Shown here: positions 9,101-16,087 of the stretch, in pieces
Layout: every line of letters starts with the position of its first letter
Numbering within the stretch: the stretch's first letter is position 1
NCBI RefSeq assembly: GCF_013204845.1
Contig: NZ_JABMKY010000021.1
Location: forward strand, 1-64,000
Source: Paenibacillus qinlingensis
GTDB lineage: Bacteria > Bacillota > Bacilli > Paenibacillales > NBRC-103111
Length of the DNA stretch: 64,000 nucleotides
Direction of reading: 5' to 3'
Translations under genes and position numbers: made by a program
The notes under the pieces: generated by a model
Database searches by the model: none
Seen by the model: the letters and a program-made list of their open reading frames with translations, nothing else
Told to the model about the DNA's origin: nothing

Positions 9101-9838
9101 TTCATCACCGCGCACAATCCTTCTTCTGTCATGGTGAAGGAATCCCAATCGGAGTTATCTGTTGCCGTATCCGATCCAACACAAAAGCAAAGCACAATTA
9201 CGCTTGAGCTGAACAAGGCTGCGTTATCCCTCGTGCAAAGTGATGATACAGTTACGGTTGTACAAACATTGCCGACTTTAAAGCTCCAGATTAACGTAGC
9301 GGGTTCCGTAGGCAAAACGCATGTCGTAACATTCAAGAAGGATACGACAGCACCCGTCATCGTTCCAACCGTTTCGATGAATGTCTACTGGACAGACGGC
9401 GGTAGCCTAAATTTCGATATTTCCGATTCTACAAGCGGAGTAGCGGGGAAGTCGCTCACGTTGAACGGCAGTGAAGTAAGTCTACCCTATACGTTCAGTC
9501 CTTTAAGTCTGTCAATTGGCAATCATTCCGTAATCGTTTCGGCAACGGATACAGCGGGGAACGAAACAAGATCAGCGTACACGCTGCATGTAGCGATGGA
9601 TGCAGGCCATTTAGATGAATTGGTCAGGTATGCGTATCAGCAAGGTTGGATTACCAACCAAGGCATTTACAACAGCTTGTTAGTCATGATTGATGTTCTT
9701 CAAAAGCATTTAAATCAGACACAAGTACAGCAGGCGTTCAATGCGTTAGAGAATCATATTCGTGCACAATCAGGTAAAAAGATCGACGCAGGATTCGCAG
9801 GGAAATTGTTAAACGCGATTGCCTTTTTAAAGTCATAA
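6158..9838 (+). CDS. Secreted polysaccharide lyase family 8 (hyaluronate/chondroitin/xanthan lyase-like)
   Basis: A 1226-residue exported lyase that cuts uronic-acid polysaccharides by beta-elimination, leaving an unsaturated uronate. Order: signal peptide (1-38), carbohydrate-binding-like module (40-205), Big2 Ig-like domain (210-290), PL8 alpha/alpha toroid (about 300-660), PL8 beta-sandwich (660-1060), Ig-like domain and a helical tail. Asn478, His528 and Tyr537 keep the 50- and 9-residue spacings I recall for the catalytic Asn/His/Tyr of pneumococcal hyaluronate lyase, and the NGRGMSR motif (589-595) matches the substrate-binding arginine segment. Start: GGGAGGA (6144-6150) is well placed for ATG 6158, while TTG 6155 is too close. 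Substrate is not settled. Nearby fucosidases argue against simple hyaluronan, and xanthan-like or fucosylated polymers are possible. Confidence 0.88.
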   Translation: MKKVKKKVSMLIAANLLFSVVASSVPFYESATKRAEAAAVNLMTNGSFEQATTATDMNWSSVNAPAGWGLWIPTGSGKAPNKTVNVTLDMATAHEGSKSVLVDAFATSRVSINQTVTTVTAGKSYRLKMWLKTENVSGTGAYFRTQFYNTSKVGDGPSTAKLLGTNDWTMQQVFMTIPTNATKLVIEPFLETGMGKVWFDEVSLEEYNGVTGIALDPSAISMTKDTTTTLAAALTPTNAVDRTVMWTSSNPDAVIVDSNGKVTAVGVGTATITVSTPDGTISAQCTINVESAEMAASYSALRQKWADKLTGGTLFNPADSDMAANLAKLADSVSNAAQTGFWDRLNKAGNRTHVWSDLTSTTDSSQISTAYGRLKTMATAYSMPGTPLYQNTSLRDDIVSAMEWMYTNRYNENKSPYGNWWDWEIGVPQTLNDLIVLMYGQLTQGQITKFIKPIDKFCPDPKVGSVLGVKGVKMTGANLLDKALVATVRGVIGNNSAKIIQGRDAIGPEFVYADHGDGVYEDGSLVQHTNIAYTAGYGAVWLSRAADMTYLLNVSPWPVTDPNVNNVYKWVSDTFEPVIYKGLYMDMVNGRGMSRQASGSARGTITTLLRLAEGAPADVALSIKRMASEWILSDTTYSNYFDGLSVYELSLVKNLLNDAAIQSRGELIKNQVFAGMDRVVHLREGYGFGISMFSDRISAFEKGNNENLKGWYTGIGMTYLYDQDLGQYRNDFWPTVDSFRLPGTTTNGSGKGVTPGEWTSYMNAKEWVGGSTIDGLYGVSGMDFSLTKVTGSDLQGKKSWFLFDDEIVALGAGISSSKTGPQPVETIIDNRKLSNAGDNVLTVNGAAKPTQLGWSETMENVNWAHLAGNMPGTDIGYYFPEAANVYGLREARTGKWSDINSGQSATPITRNYMSLAFEHGATPSNASYSYVMLPHKDTAATQLYSNAPDVDVLSNTTDVHAVKEKKLGITAANFWHPGTVDFITAHNPSSVMVKESQSELSVAVSDPTQKQSTITLELNKAALSLVQSDDTVTVVQTLPTLKLQINVAGSVGKTHVVTFKKDTTAPVIVPTVSMNVYWTDGGSLNFDISDSTSGVAGKSLTLNGSEVSLPYTFSPLSLSIGNHSVIVSATDTAGNETRSAYTLHVAMDAGHLDELVRYAYQQGWITNQGIYNSLLVMIDVLQKHLNQTQVQQAFNALENHIRAQSGKKIDAGFAGKLLNAIAFLKS

Positions 9839-9865
9839 TCTAAATAAATTCATTCGAACAAATGC

Positions 9866-9906
9866 AGCCCGACTTCGTCTATGTGATGAAGTCGGGTCAT
9901 CCTTAT
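9866..9906 (+). terminator. Intrinsic terminator after the PL8 lyase gene
   Basis: CCCGACTTC and GAAGTCGGG form a perfect 9-bp stem (9868-9896). The T tract after it is weak (TCATCCTTATTTC), so read-through into the regulator gene is possible. Confidence 0.65.
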
Positions 9907-9968
9907 TTCTCGAGATACTTGATTTTACACGACGAACCGATTAAAATGCTCATTATTCAGTCAGCGAG

Positions 9969-12290
9969 GTGATTGCCCTGCGCAAAATATTCATGAATTT
10001 ATGGAAGCGTTTTTTCCGAGGCAAAACGATCTTTCGCAATATGGTCACTCTTTCCTTGTTCGCTGCGATTATTCCTGTTCTCGTTGTTGGAATTGGGAGT
10101 TATTTATATTCAGCATCTGCTGTCCAGAGTGAAGTGAATCAATCAAATGTTCGGATCTTAAATAACGTATCTTCCACCATCGATTCCACGTTAGATCGCT
10201 TGCAAAACAATGCGATTCAAATGTTGTTAGGTACATTTTTCAGCTCTAACTTAGTGGAATTAAAGAGCACGAATTACGCCGGCTTTTACTCGGGAATTTC
10301 ACGGGAATTATCTGCGCTCATGAATGGGAATAAAGAAGCTAGCGATGTAGCTGTGTACATACCGGATGAAGGTTATTTGATCTCTCCGATATATGGGGGG
10401 AGACGAATTGAAGGCATCGCGGAGCGCGAAACGCTCCTTAAAGAGCTTGCCTCTAATGATCAGCTTAGGTGGGTCAGCGGGCCATACCCTTTCATACCAG
10501 GCTATAACGACAAGGGCATTACGTTAATTGCTAAATTGCCCCTGCTGGGTAAACAGCTGATCGGGCTTATGTTTATACGTATTAATGAAGAGCTGTTCCA
10601 GAATATTATGAAACGGTTTATCAGCTATAAAGGTGAACAAATGTTCATTTTGGACGAAAAGGGAGTACTTGTAACCTCGATGGGGGAAAGTGACGTTCCG
10701 GAGGGGTTATTTGATCGGGTTGCTCATATAGGTTCGGAACAGCGTTTTCAGTTCGCCTATAACGGAACCGAATATATGGTGACTCCTATTACATCTTCTT
10801 TAAATAAATGGCAATATATCAACATGGTTCCGATCGATCAATTAAACGCCAAGTCGAATGGGATCAAATTAATCACACTGATCATTGTTCTCATATGTTT
10901 GGTGTTCGGAGCACTTATAACGCTATGGGGCACACGTCGTGTATATCGCCCTATTCAGAATCTTGTCGCTTATGTGAAAGACGGACAAACGGATGAAGTA
11001 GAAACCGATGAAGTGGGCTTTGTTCATAAGCGATGGGCTGAGCTCAGCAATACAGCGAATGACATGCAGCAGCAACTGAGTGACCAGTTGCCGCTGATTC
11101 GCGAAATCTTTGCGTTGCAGCTTTTACAGGGACGATTTCTCTATTATTCCGAGGATCAGCTAACGGCGATGCTTCGGAGGTATAACGTACCAGCGGATAA
11201 GGAAAGTATGGTCATGGTTATCGCCTTCGATTTGCAATCGGAAGGAACGGTGCGTTTTCAAGAAAATGATCGTGAGTTGATCGTCTTTGCTGTGAAAAAT
11301 ATTGCTAGTGAACTTTTACAATCCCATGCGATGGAAGGAATCGGCATTAATCTGCTGAATGATCAGGTTGCTGTTTGGTTGTATAGGGATCCGCTGCAAT
11401 CCGAGGATGAAGAATCCGACATTAAACATTTTGCTGAGCGGCTGCGGCTCCTTGTATCGGACTATTTACGTCTTCAAGTTACGATTGGGCTAAGTGGCAA
11501 GAGTGAACAGATTGGCGAGCTGCCTGAACTATACGAGGAGGCATTGCTAGCTGTCCGCTCTCGTATTATTGTCGGTGGCAATCAAGTCATCGCCCATACA
11601 AAGGGTAAAAGTCATTTGGACATGCATTATCGATATCCGTTGGAGATTGAGACGCATTTTGAGAATTCATTGCAACTGGGAGATCGTGATGAAGCCGTCA
11701 GGATGATGGACGAGTTTGCGAAAGCAATGGGCGCTGCGATCCAGAAGCCTGAGCTTATTCAAATGTCGTACTATCGCCTGCTTACAGCTGCGATTCGAAC
11801 TGCCTACATGCTCGGATTGGATACCGCTCAATTATTTGGAGAATCGAATGAGGATCCGTATCTCCATATTCGCAATATCAGTACGACTTATGAATTGAAT
11901 GCCTGGTTTAAAGAACAATTGGTCGAACCCATCGTTGCTTATGTGCATGGCAAGCAGCATCAAGAGCATGAGCAGTTGATTGCGAAAGTGGTTCGGTATA
12001 TGGAGGAGAACTATCACTTTGATTTGTCGCTGGATCAGTGTGCGCAAATTTGTGGATTGAGTCCTCAATATTTAAGCAAGCTGTTCAAAAAGAAAAAGGA
12101 TGTTTCCTTTATTGAATATTTGACCAAGGTAAGGATTGAGAAGTCCGTTGAGTTGCTTCGTACGACGGATTTATCGGTATCCGAAGTTGCTGAGCGAGTG
12201 GGGTACCAGATGAAAAACTTTATCCGCGTATTTAAAAAGCATATGGGCGTGACGCCAGGTCAATTCCGAGGATCAGACGAGGAAAATTAG
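9969..12290 (+). CDS. Membrane-bound AraC-family regulator with extracellular sensor domain
   Basis: About 770 residues. A membrane helix near 26-48, an extracellular Cache-like sensor (50-300), a second helix (about 302-325), a cytoplasmic linker and a C-terminal AraC helix-turn-helix (about 670-765, including the ICGLSPQYLSKLFKK and SVSEVAERVGYQ helices). Such one-component sensors detect sugars outside the cell and activate neighbouring glycan genes. Here they lie between the PL8 gene and the importer genes, whose promoters share a block. Start is uncertain. The only ribosome site, GCGAGGTG, overlaps GTG 9969, so translation more likely begins at CTG 9978 (6 bases after it) or less likely ATG 9993. 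A CTG start would be unusual. Confidence 0.87.
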   Translation: MIALRKIFMNLWKRFFRGKTIFRNMVTLSLFAAIIPVLVVGIGSYLYSASAVQSEVNQSNVRILNNVSSTIDSTLDRLQNNAIQMLLGTFFSSNLVELKSTNYAGFYSGISRELSALMNGNKEASDVAVYIPDEGYLISPIYGGRRIEGIAERETLLKELASNDQLRWVSGPYPFIPGYNDKGITLIAKLPLLGKQLIGLMFIRINEELFQNIMKRFISYKGEQMFILDEKGVLVTSMGESDVPEGLFDRVAHIGSEQRFQFAYNGTEYMVTPITSSLNKWQYINMVPIDQLNAKSNGIKLITLIIVLICLVFGALITLWGTRRVYRPIQNLVAYVKDGQTDEVETDEVGFVHKRWAELSNTANDMQQQLSDQLPLIREIFALQLLQGRFLYYSEDQLTAMLRRYNVPADKESMVMVIAFDLQSEGTVRFQENDRELIVFAVKNIASELLQSHAMEGIGINLLNDQVAVWLYRDPLQSEDEESDIKHFAERLRLLVSDYLRLQVTIGLSGKSEQIGELPELYEEALLAVRSRIIVGGNQVIAHTKGKSHLDMHYRYPLEIETHFENSLQLGDRDEAVRMMDEFAKAMGAAIQKPELIQMSYYRLLTAAIRTAYMLGLDTAQLFGESNEDPYLHIRNISTTYELNAWFKEQLVEPIVAYVHGKQHQEHEQLIAKVVRYMEENYHFDLSLDQCAQICGLSPQYLSKLFKKKKDVSFIEYLTKVRIEKSVELLRTTDLSVSEVAERVGYQMKNFIRVFKKHMGVTPGQFRGSDEEN

Positions 12291-12347
12291 AATGCCCAAA
12301 AATTATTTTATCGATTCATATAGAGGCAAAAAAAGAGGAAAAGGTAA

Positions 12348-12383
12348 GGAGAAACCCCGTGGTTACGGGGTTTCTCCTTTTTT
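12348..12383 (+). terminator. Intrinsic terminator after the AraC-type regulator
   Basis: GGAGAAACCCCGT and ACGGGGTTTCTCC form a perfect 13-bp stem with a GGTT loop, followed by six T. It closes the regulator transcript and precedes the transporter promoter. Confidence 0.9.
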
Positions 12384-12409
12384 GCCTTTCCCGCAAAGCG
12401 TGGATAAGA

Positions 12410-12448
12410 ATTGGTCATTGTCCCTATGACTTACGATCAGGTACGATC
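12410..12448 (+). promoter_or_regulatory. Promoter of the first sugar ABC transporter operon
   Basis: TTGTCC (12418-12423), 18-bp spacer, TACGAT (12442-12447). The flanking ATTGGTCATTGTC and TCAGGTACGATCG blocks match those at 6022-6060. In addition GTACGAT (12441-12447) and ATCGTAC (12474-12480) form an inverted repeat downstream, which could be a repressor or activator site. Confidence 0.62.
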
Positions 12449-12498
12449 GTTTCAAGCAAAACAACGAGATGCAATCGTACTAATGAGAGGTGATGACA

Positions 12499-13485
12499 TT
12501 GTCACATAGTCAGGTGGAACAGTTTCAGAACGTGATGCCGAGTGGACTAGAAGAAAGAAAGACATCTAAGAAATCATGGGTACACGAGTGGCAGGTCGCG
12601 CTGAAGCGTGACAAATATCTCTATTTATTGGCAGCGCCAGGATTACTATTTTTCCTCATATTCAAGTATGTACCGTTATGGGGATTGCTGTTAGCATTTA
12701 AAAACTACTCTCCCTATTTAGGTTTCTGGGATAGTGAATGGGTGGGATTGAAGTACTTCCGTGAGTTTTTCACGAATCCCGATTTTATGATGTTGTTTCG
12801 AAATACGATGGCGATCTCACTTCTCAATATCGTATTTTTCTTCCCCATTCCCATTGTGGTCTCCCTGTTGCTGAATGAGGTGAAGAGTTTACCTTTTAAG
12901 AAAATCGTACAAACGGTGATCTATTTACCTCACTTCTTATCTTGGGTGATCATCGTCGGTATATGTTTCTTGATTCTCGGCCAAAGCAGCGGAGTCATTA
13001 ACCAATTAATCGTCGAATTCGGCGGGCACAAGATTGAATTCCTAACGGAGCCTAATTATTTCTGGGCACTGCTCACGGCTCAAAGTATCTGGAAAGAAGC
13101 AGGATGGGGAACGATTATCTTTCTTGCTGCACTGGCCGGGATTAACTCAGAGTTGTATGAAGCGGCACAAATTGATGGCGCGACAAGATGGCAGCAGATG
13201 CGGAATGTTACCATTCCTGGTATCAAAAGCACGATCATTGTTTTGCTAATCCTACGTTTAGGCCAAGTGATGGATGTAGGTTTTGAACAAATTTTCCTCA
13301 TGGCAAGCGGACCCGTATCGCAGGTAGCTGACGTATTTGATACGTATGCATATCGTGTCGGTATTCAACAAGGCCGGTTCAGCTATGCAACGGTTGCTGG
13401 ATTATTCAAATCAGTTGTAGGTCTTATACTGGTTGTTACGGCAAATCGTGTAGCCAAGAAGTTCGGGGAGGAGGGACTGTACTAA
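12499..13485 (+). CDS. Sugar ABC transporter permease, LplB/YtcP-partner type
   Basis: About 328 residues, six membrane helices, with the inner-membrane permease EAA motif (YEAAQIDGATRWQQMRNVTIPGIKS) that docks the ATPase. It belongs to the LplB-like group of CUT1 importers for complex oligosaccharides. The second permease follows after one base and the binding protein after that; no ATPase gene is present, as usual for these systems, which share an MsmX-type ATPase. Start: AGAGGTGAT overlaps the GTG at 12490, so TTG 12499, five bases after the ribosome site, fits better. Confidence 0.9.
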   Translation: MSHSQVEQFQNVMPSGLEERKTSKKSWVHEWQVALKRDKYLYLLAAPGLLFFLIFKYVPLWGLLLAFKNYSPYLGFWDSEWVGLKYFREFFTNPDFMMLFRNTMAISLLNIVFFFPIPIVVSLLLNEVKSLPFKKIVQTVIYLPHFLSWVIIVGICFLILGQSSGVINQLIVEFGGHKIEFLTEPNYFWALLTAQSIWKEAGWGTIIFLAALAGINSELYEAAQIDGATRWQQMRNVTIPGIKSTIIVLLILRLGQVMDVGFEQIFLMASGPVSQVADVFDTYAYRVGIQQGRFSYATVAGLFKSVVGLILVVTANRVAKKFGEEGLY

Positions 13486-13486
13486 C

Positions 13487-14365
13487 ATGGATAATCAGAT
13501 GGGTTCCAAGATATTTAATGTCCTAAACTATACGGTATTAACGATAATCGGACTTGTTACCTTACTGCCTTTCATTTACGTTGTGATCATTTCATTTACG
13601 GATCCAACCGAGTATCTGACGAAGTCCTTAGTTCTGATTCCTGAAAAATGGAGCTTGTCAGCTTATGAATATATCTTCTCTACGAATGCTTTCGTTCATG
13701 CGATGGGCATAAGCGGCATATTAGCGGTGTTCGGTACCTTACTAAGCTTAATTGTTACAAGTGCTTTAGCCTATGTGCTCTCACGTAAACGGTTGAAAGG
13801 GAAGAAATTCTTCCTTGTTGCCATCCTAATGACCATGTTGTTCAATCCGGGCATGATTCCGAACTACTTGCTTGTAGATAGCCTAGGTTTAATGGATTCG
13901 ATTTGGGCACTTATTTTGCCAGCGTTGACCAGTGCTTGGTACGTATTTTTAATGAAAAACTTTTATCAAGAAATTCCCGATGAACTAGAGGAAGCAGCTA
14001 AAATGGATGGTTGTTCCGATATCGGCGTGTTCTTCCGCATTATGCTGCCGATTTCCGTCTCGGCGCTTGCCGCTTTCGGGTTATTCTATGCTGTAGCTTA
14101 CTGGAACACGTACTTTAGCGGGGTGCTTTATATCAATAGCGATAGCTTGCGTCCGTTGCAGGTACTCCTTCAAATGTTGCTCATTTCCGCATCGCAAATG
14201 GCTGATCCTTCGGTGGCTGCCATGCTGGAAAGTGAACGAACTGTGCCTCCACAAGTAATTAAAATGGCTGCAGTCGTGATCTCCTCCTTGCCGATTGTCA
14301 TGGTATATCCGTTCTTACAGAAGTATTTCGTTAAGGGTATGATGGTTGGTTCCGTGAAGGGGTGA
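13487..14365 (+). CDS. Sugar ABC transporter permease, LplC/YtcP type
   Basis: A 292-residue permease with six helices and the EAA loop (LEEAAKMDGCSDIGVFFRIMLP). It pairs with the permease ending at 13485, from which it is separated by one base, and is translated from ATG 13487 with GGGGAGGAGGG upstream. The C-terminal FVKGMMVGSVKG is the family's conserved end. It forms the heterodimeric channel of the first importer. Confidence 0.92.
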   Translation: MDNQMGSKIFNVLNYTVLTIIGLVTLLPFIYVVIISFTDPTEYLTKSLVLIPEKWSLSAYEYIFSTNAFVHAMGISGILAVFGTLLSLIVTSALAYVLSRKRLKGKKFFLVAILMTMLFNPGMIPNYLLVDSLGLMDSIWALILPALTSAWYVFLMKNFYQEIPDELEEAAKMDGCSDIGVFFRIMLPISVSALAAFGLFYAVAYWNTYFSGVLYINSDSLRPLQVLLQMLLISASQMADPSVAAMLESERTVPPQVIKMAAVVISSLPIVMVYPFLQKYFVKGMMVGSVKG

Positions 14366-14461
14366 GCGCAACGTACCTGAGAGGGGTGATGCTGGGAAGT
14401 ACTGGACATGCAGGTTAATCATTCTGATTGTATAATAACCATATAAACGGGAGGTCTTTAC

Positions 14462-16009
14462 ATGAAACCAATGGTCAAAAAATTGGCAGTACTCTTAACA
14501 GCAACGGGGCTAGTCGCTTCTTTAGCGGCTTGTGGTAAAGCGAATGAGACTGCGCCAGCAAGTTCAGCAGCGAGTACAACGGCGGCATCGGCTAAACCCG
14601 CTGCAAAACCAACCGATATTTCCATTACAACGCTAGCTTTCGCTGCAGCACCTACAGGTGAGTTGGAAGCCGTGAAACAGCTGAATGAGAAGTTAAATGT
14701 CAATCTGAAGTTAAATTGGATCCCAGCAGCCCAAATTACAGAGAAACTAAATGCGCTGCTCGCTTCACGAGATTTACCAGACGTGCTTTTCCTAGAAGAT
14801 TTTAATTATACGCCTGCTTTCCTTAATGCGGTTGATCAAGGTGCTTTCTGGGATTTAAGTCCATACATTAAAAGTTATCCTAACCTAGCTAAATATCCAG
14901 ATAACGTATATAAGAACGCATCTTTGAAAGGCAAATTGTACTCCCTGCCACGTGTAAGACCGTTGGATGGTCACGAGTCCATGCTGATCCGCAAGGATTG
15001 GTTGGATAAACTAGGTTTACAGCAGCCGAAAACGATGGATGAGTTGGCCAAAGTTCTCGAAGCCTTTGCATCGAAAGATCCAGACGGCAACGGGAAAGCG
15101 GATACCTATGGCGCTGTCCTTCCAGGAGCAAATGGACCTTCGAGCACGATTCTATCCATGTTTGGTACAGGCACAAAGTGGAAAGAGGAGAACGGCAGCC
15201 TGATTCCGTATTGGTATACACCACAGACCAGAGATGCGCTAGCTTTCTGGAATAAATCCTATAAAGCAGGCGGCATTCTGCCGGATTTCCCAGTTCTTAA
15301 GGCAGCTCAAATTAAAGATATGCTCGTCCAGAGTAAAGCTGGCGTAGCGTTCGCGAACGTGGTGGATGCCTATAAATACAATGTGGAATTGCAAAAGGTA
15401 AATCCGCAAGCGAACCTCATTGCTGTTGAAATACCAAAAGCGCCAGATGGCAAGTTCTATTATGAGCAAGCAAGTGGTTATTATGGACAATTCCTAGTCA
15501 ACAAGAAATCCGTTGATGAAGCGAAATTGAAGAAAATTCTAGAAGTTTATGATTACACGGCTACGGTTGAGGGCTACAATTTGGCTACTTACGGTATCAA
15601 AGATGTTGACTTCACAGTCAAGCCTGACGGAAGCGTAGAACAAACTGAAGAAGGTAAGAAAAAAGGATATTCCGGCGATACGACAGGTCAATGGGTAACG
15701 GGGTACTTTGATAAGTATACAAGAGCCAAAACAGCGGGTATGCCAAACGAAATTTACCAAGCAAATGTAAAAGTAATCGATACCATTTCCTCCATTCCAG
15801 ATCCAACTTACGGGTTGATGAAGTCCGCACCATTTAAAGAAAAGGGAGCAGACTGGGATAAAAAGGTGAATGATATGATGGTCAATGTCATTGTTGGCAA
15901 AAATTCGCTAGAGGATTGGGATAAACTCGTGAAACAATTTAAAGATGATACTAGTTTCCAACAGCACATTAAAGAAACGAACGACTTTTACAAAGAGAAA
16001 GCCAAATAA
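14462..16009 (+). CDS. Extracellular sugar-binding lipoprotein (LplA type)
   Basis: A 515-residue solute-binding protein. The signal peptide ends in a lipobox (LAAC, Cys24), so it is lipid-anchored outside the membrane. An Ala/Thr/Ser-rich linker follows, then a type-I-like binding protein fold with the typical RKDWLDKLGL and KDPDGNGKADTYG segments of LplA homologues. It captures oligosaccharides for the two permeases just upstream. A TATAAT at 14431-14436 in the 96-bp gap may give extra transcripts for the high amounts of binding protein needed. Ligand is unknown but presumably a product of PL8 or a fucosylated oligomer. Confidence 0.92.
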   Translation: MKPMVKKLAVLLTATGLVASLAACGKANETAPASSAASTTAASAKPAAKPTDISITTLAFAAAPTGELEAVKQLNEKLNVNLKLNWIPAAQITEKLNALLASRDLPDVLFLEDFNYTPAFLNAVDQGAFWDLSPYIKSYPNLAKYPDNVYKNASLKGKLYSLPRVRPLDGHESMLIRKDWLDKLGLQQPKTMDELAKVLEAFASKDPDGNGKADTYGAVLPGANGPSSTILSMFGTGTKWKEENGSLIPYWYTPQTRDALAFWNKSYKAGGILPDFPVLKAAQIKDMLVQSKAGVAFANVVDAYKYNVELQKVNPQANLIAVEIPKAPDGKFYYEQASGYYGQFLVNKKSVDEAKLKKILEVYDYTATVEGYNLATYGIKDVDFTVKPDGSVEQTEEGKKKGYSGDTTGQWVTGYFDKYTRAKTAGMPNEIYQANVKVIDTISSIPDPTYGLMKSAPFKEKGADWDKKVNDMMVNVIVGKNSLEDWDKLVKQFKDDTSFQQHIKETNDFYKEKAK

Positions 16010-16026
16010 GTGTGATGAAATGAAAG

Positions 16027-16066
16027 GACCCGATCGTGCCTGTTGATGGCGTGGTCGGGTTTCTTT
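16027..16066 (+). terminator. Intrinsic terminator after the binding-protein gene
   Basis: ACCCGATCGTGCC and GGCGTGGTCGGGT form a 13-bp stem with one mismatch, followed by TTCTTTT. Lying only about 20 bp before the next gene, it probably reduces rather than abolishes transcription into the fucosidase genes. Confidence 0.75.
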
Positions 16067-16087
16067 TAAAAAAGAAGGGTGATTCTG

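Noticed and set aside
14392..14421. Nine-codon ORF between the permease and binding-protein genes
   Set aside because: Its ATG directly touches the GAGAGGGGTG ribosome-like site, leaving no spacing; nothing else supports it.
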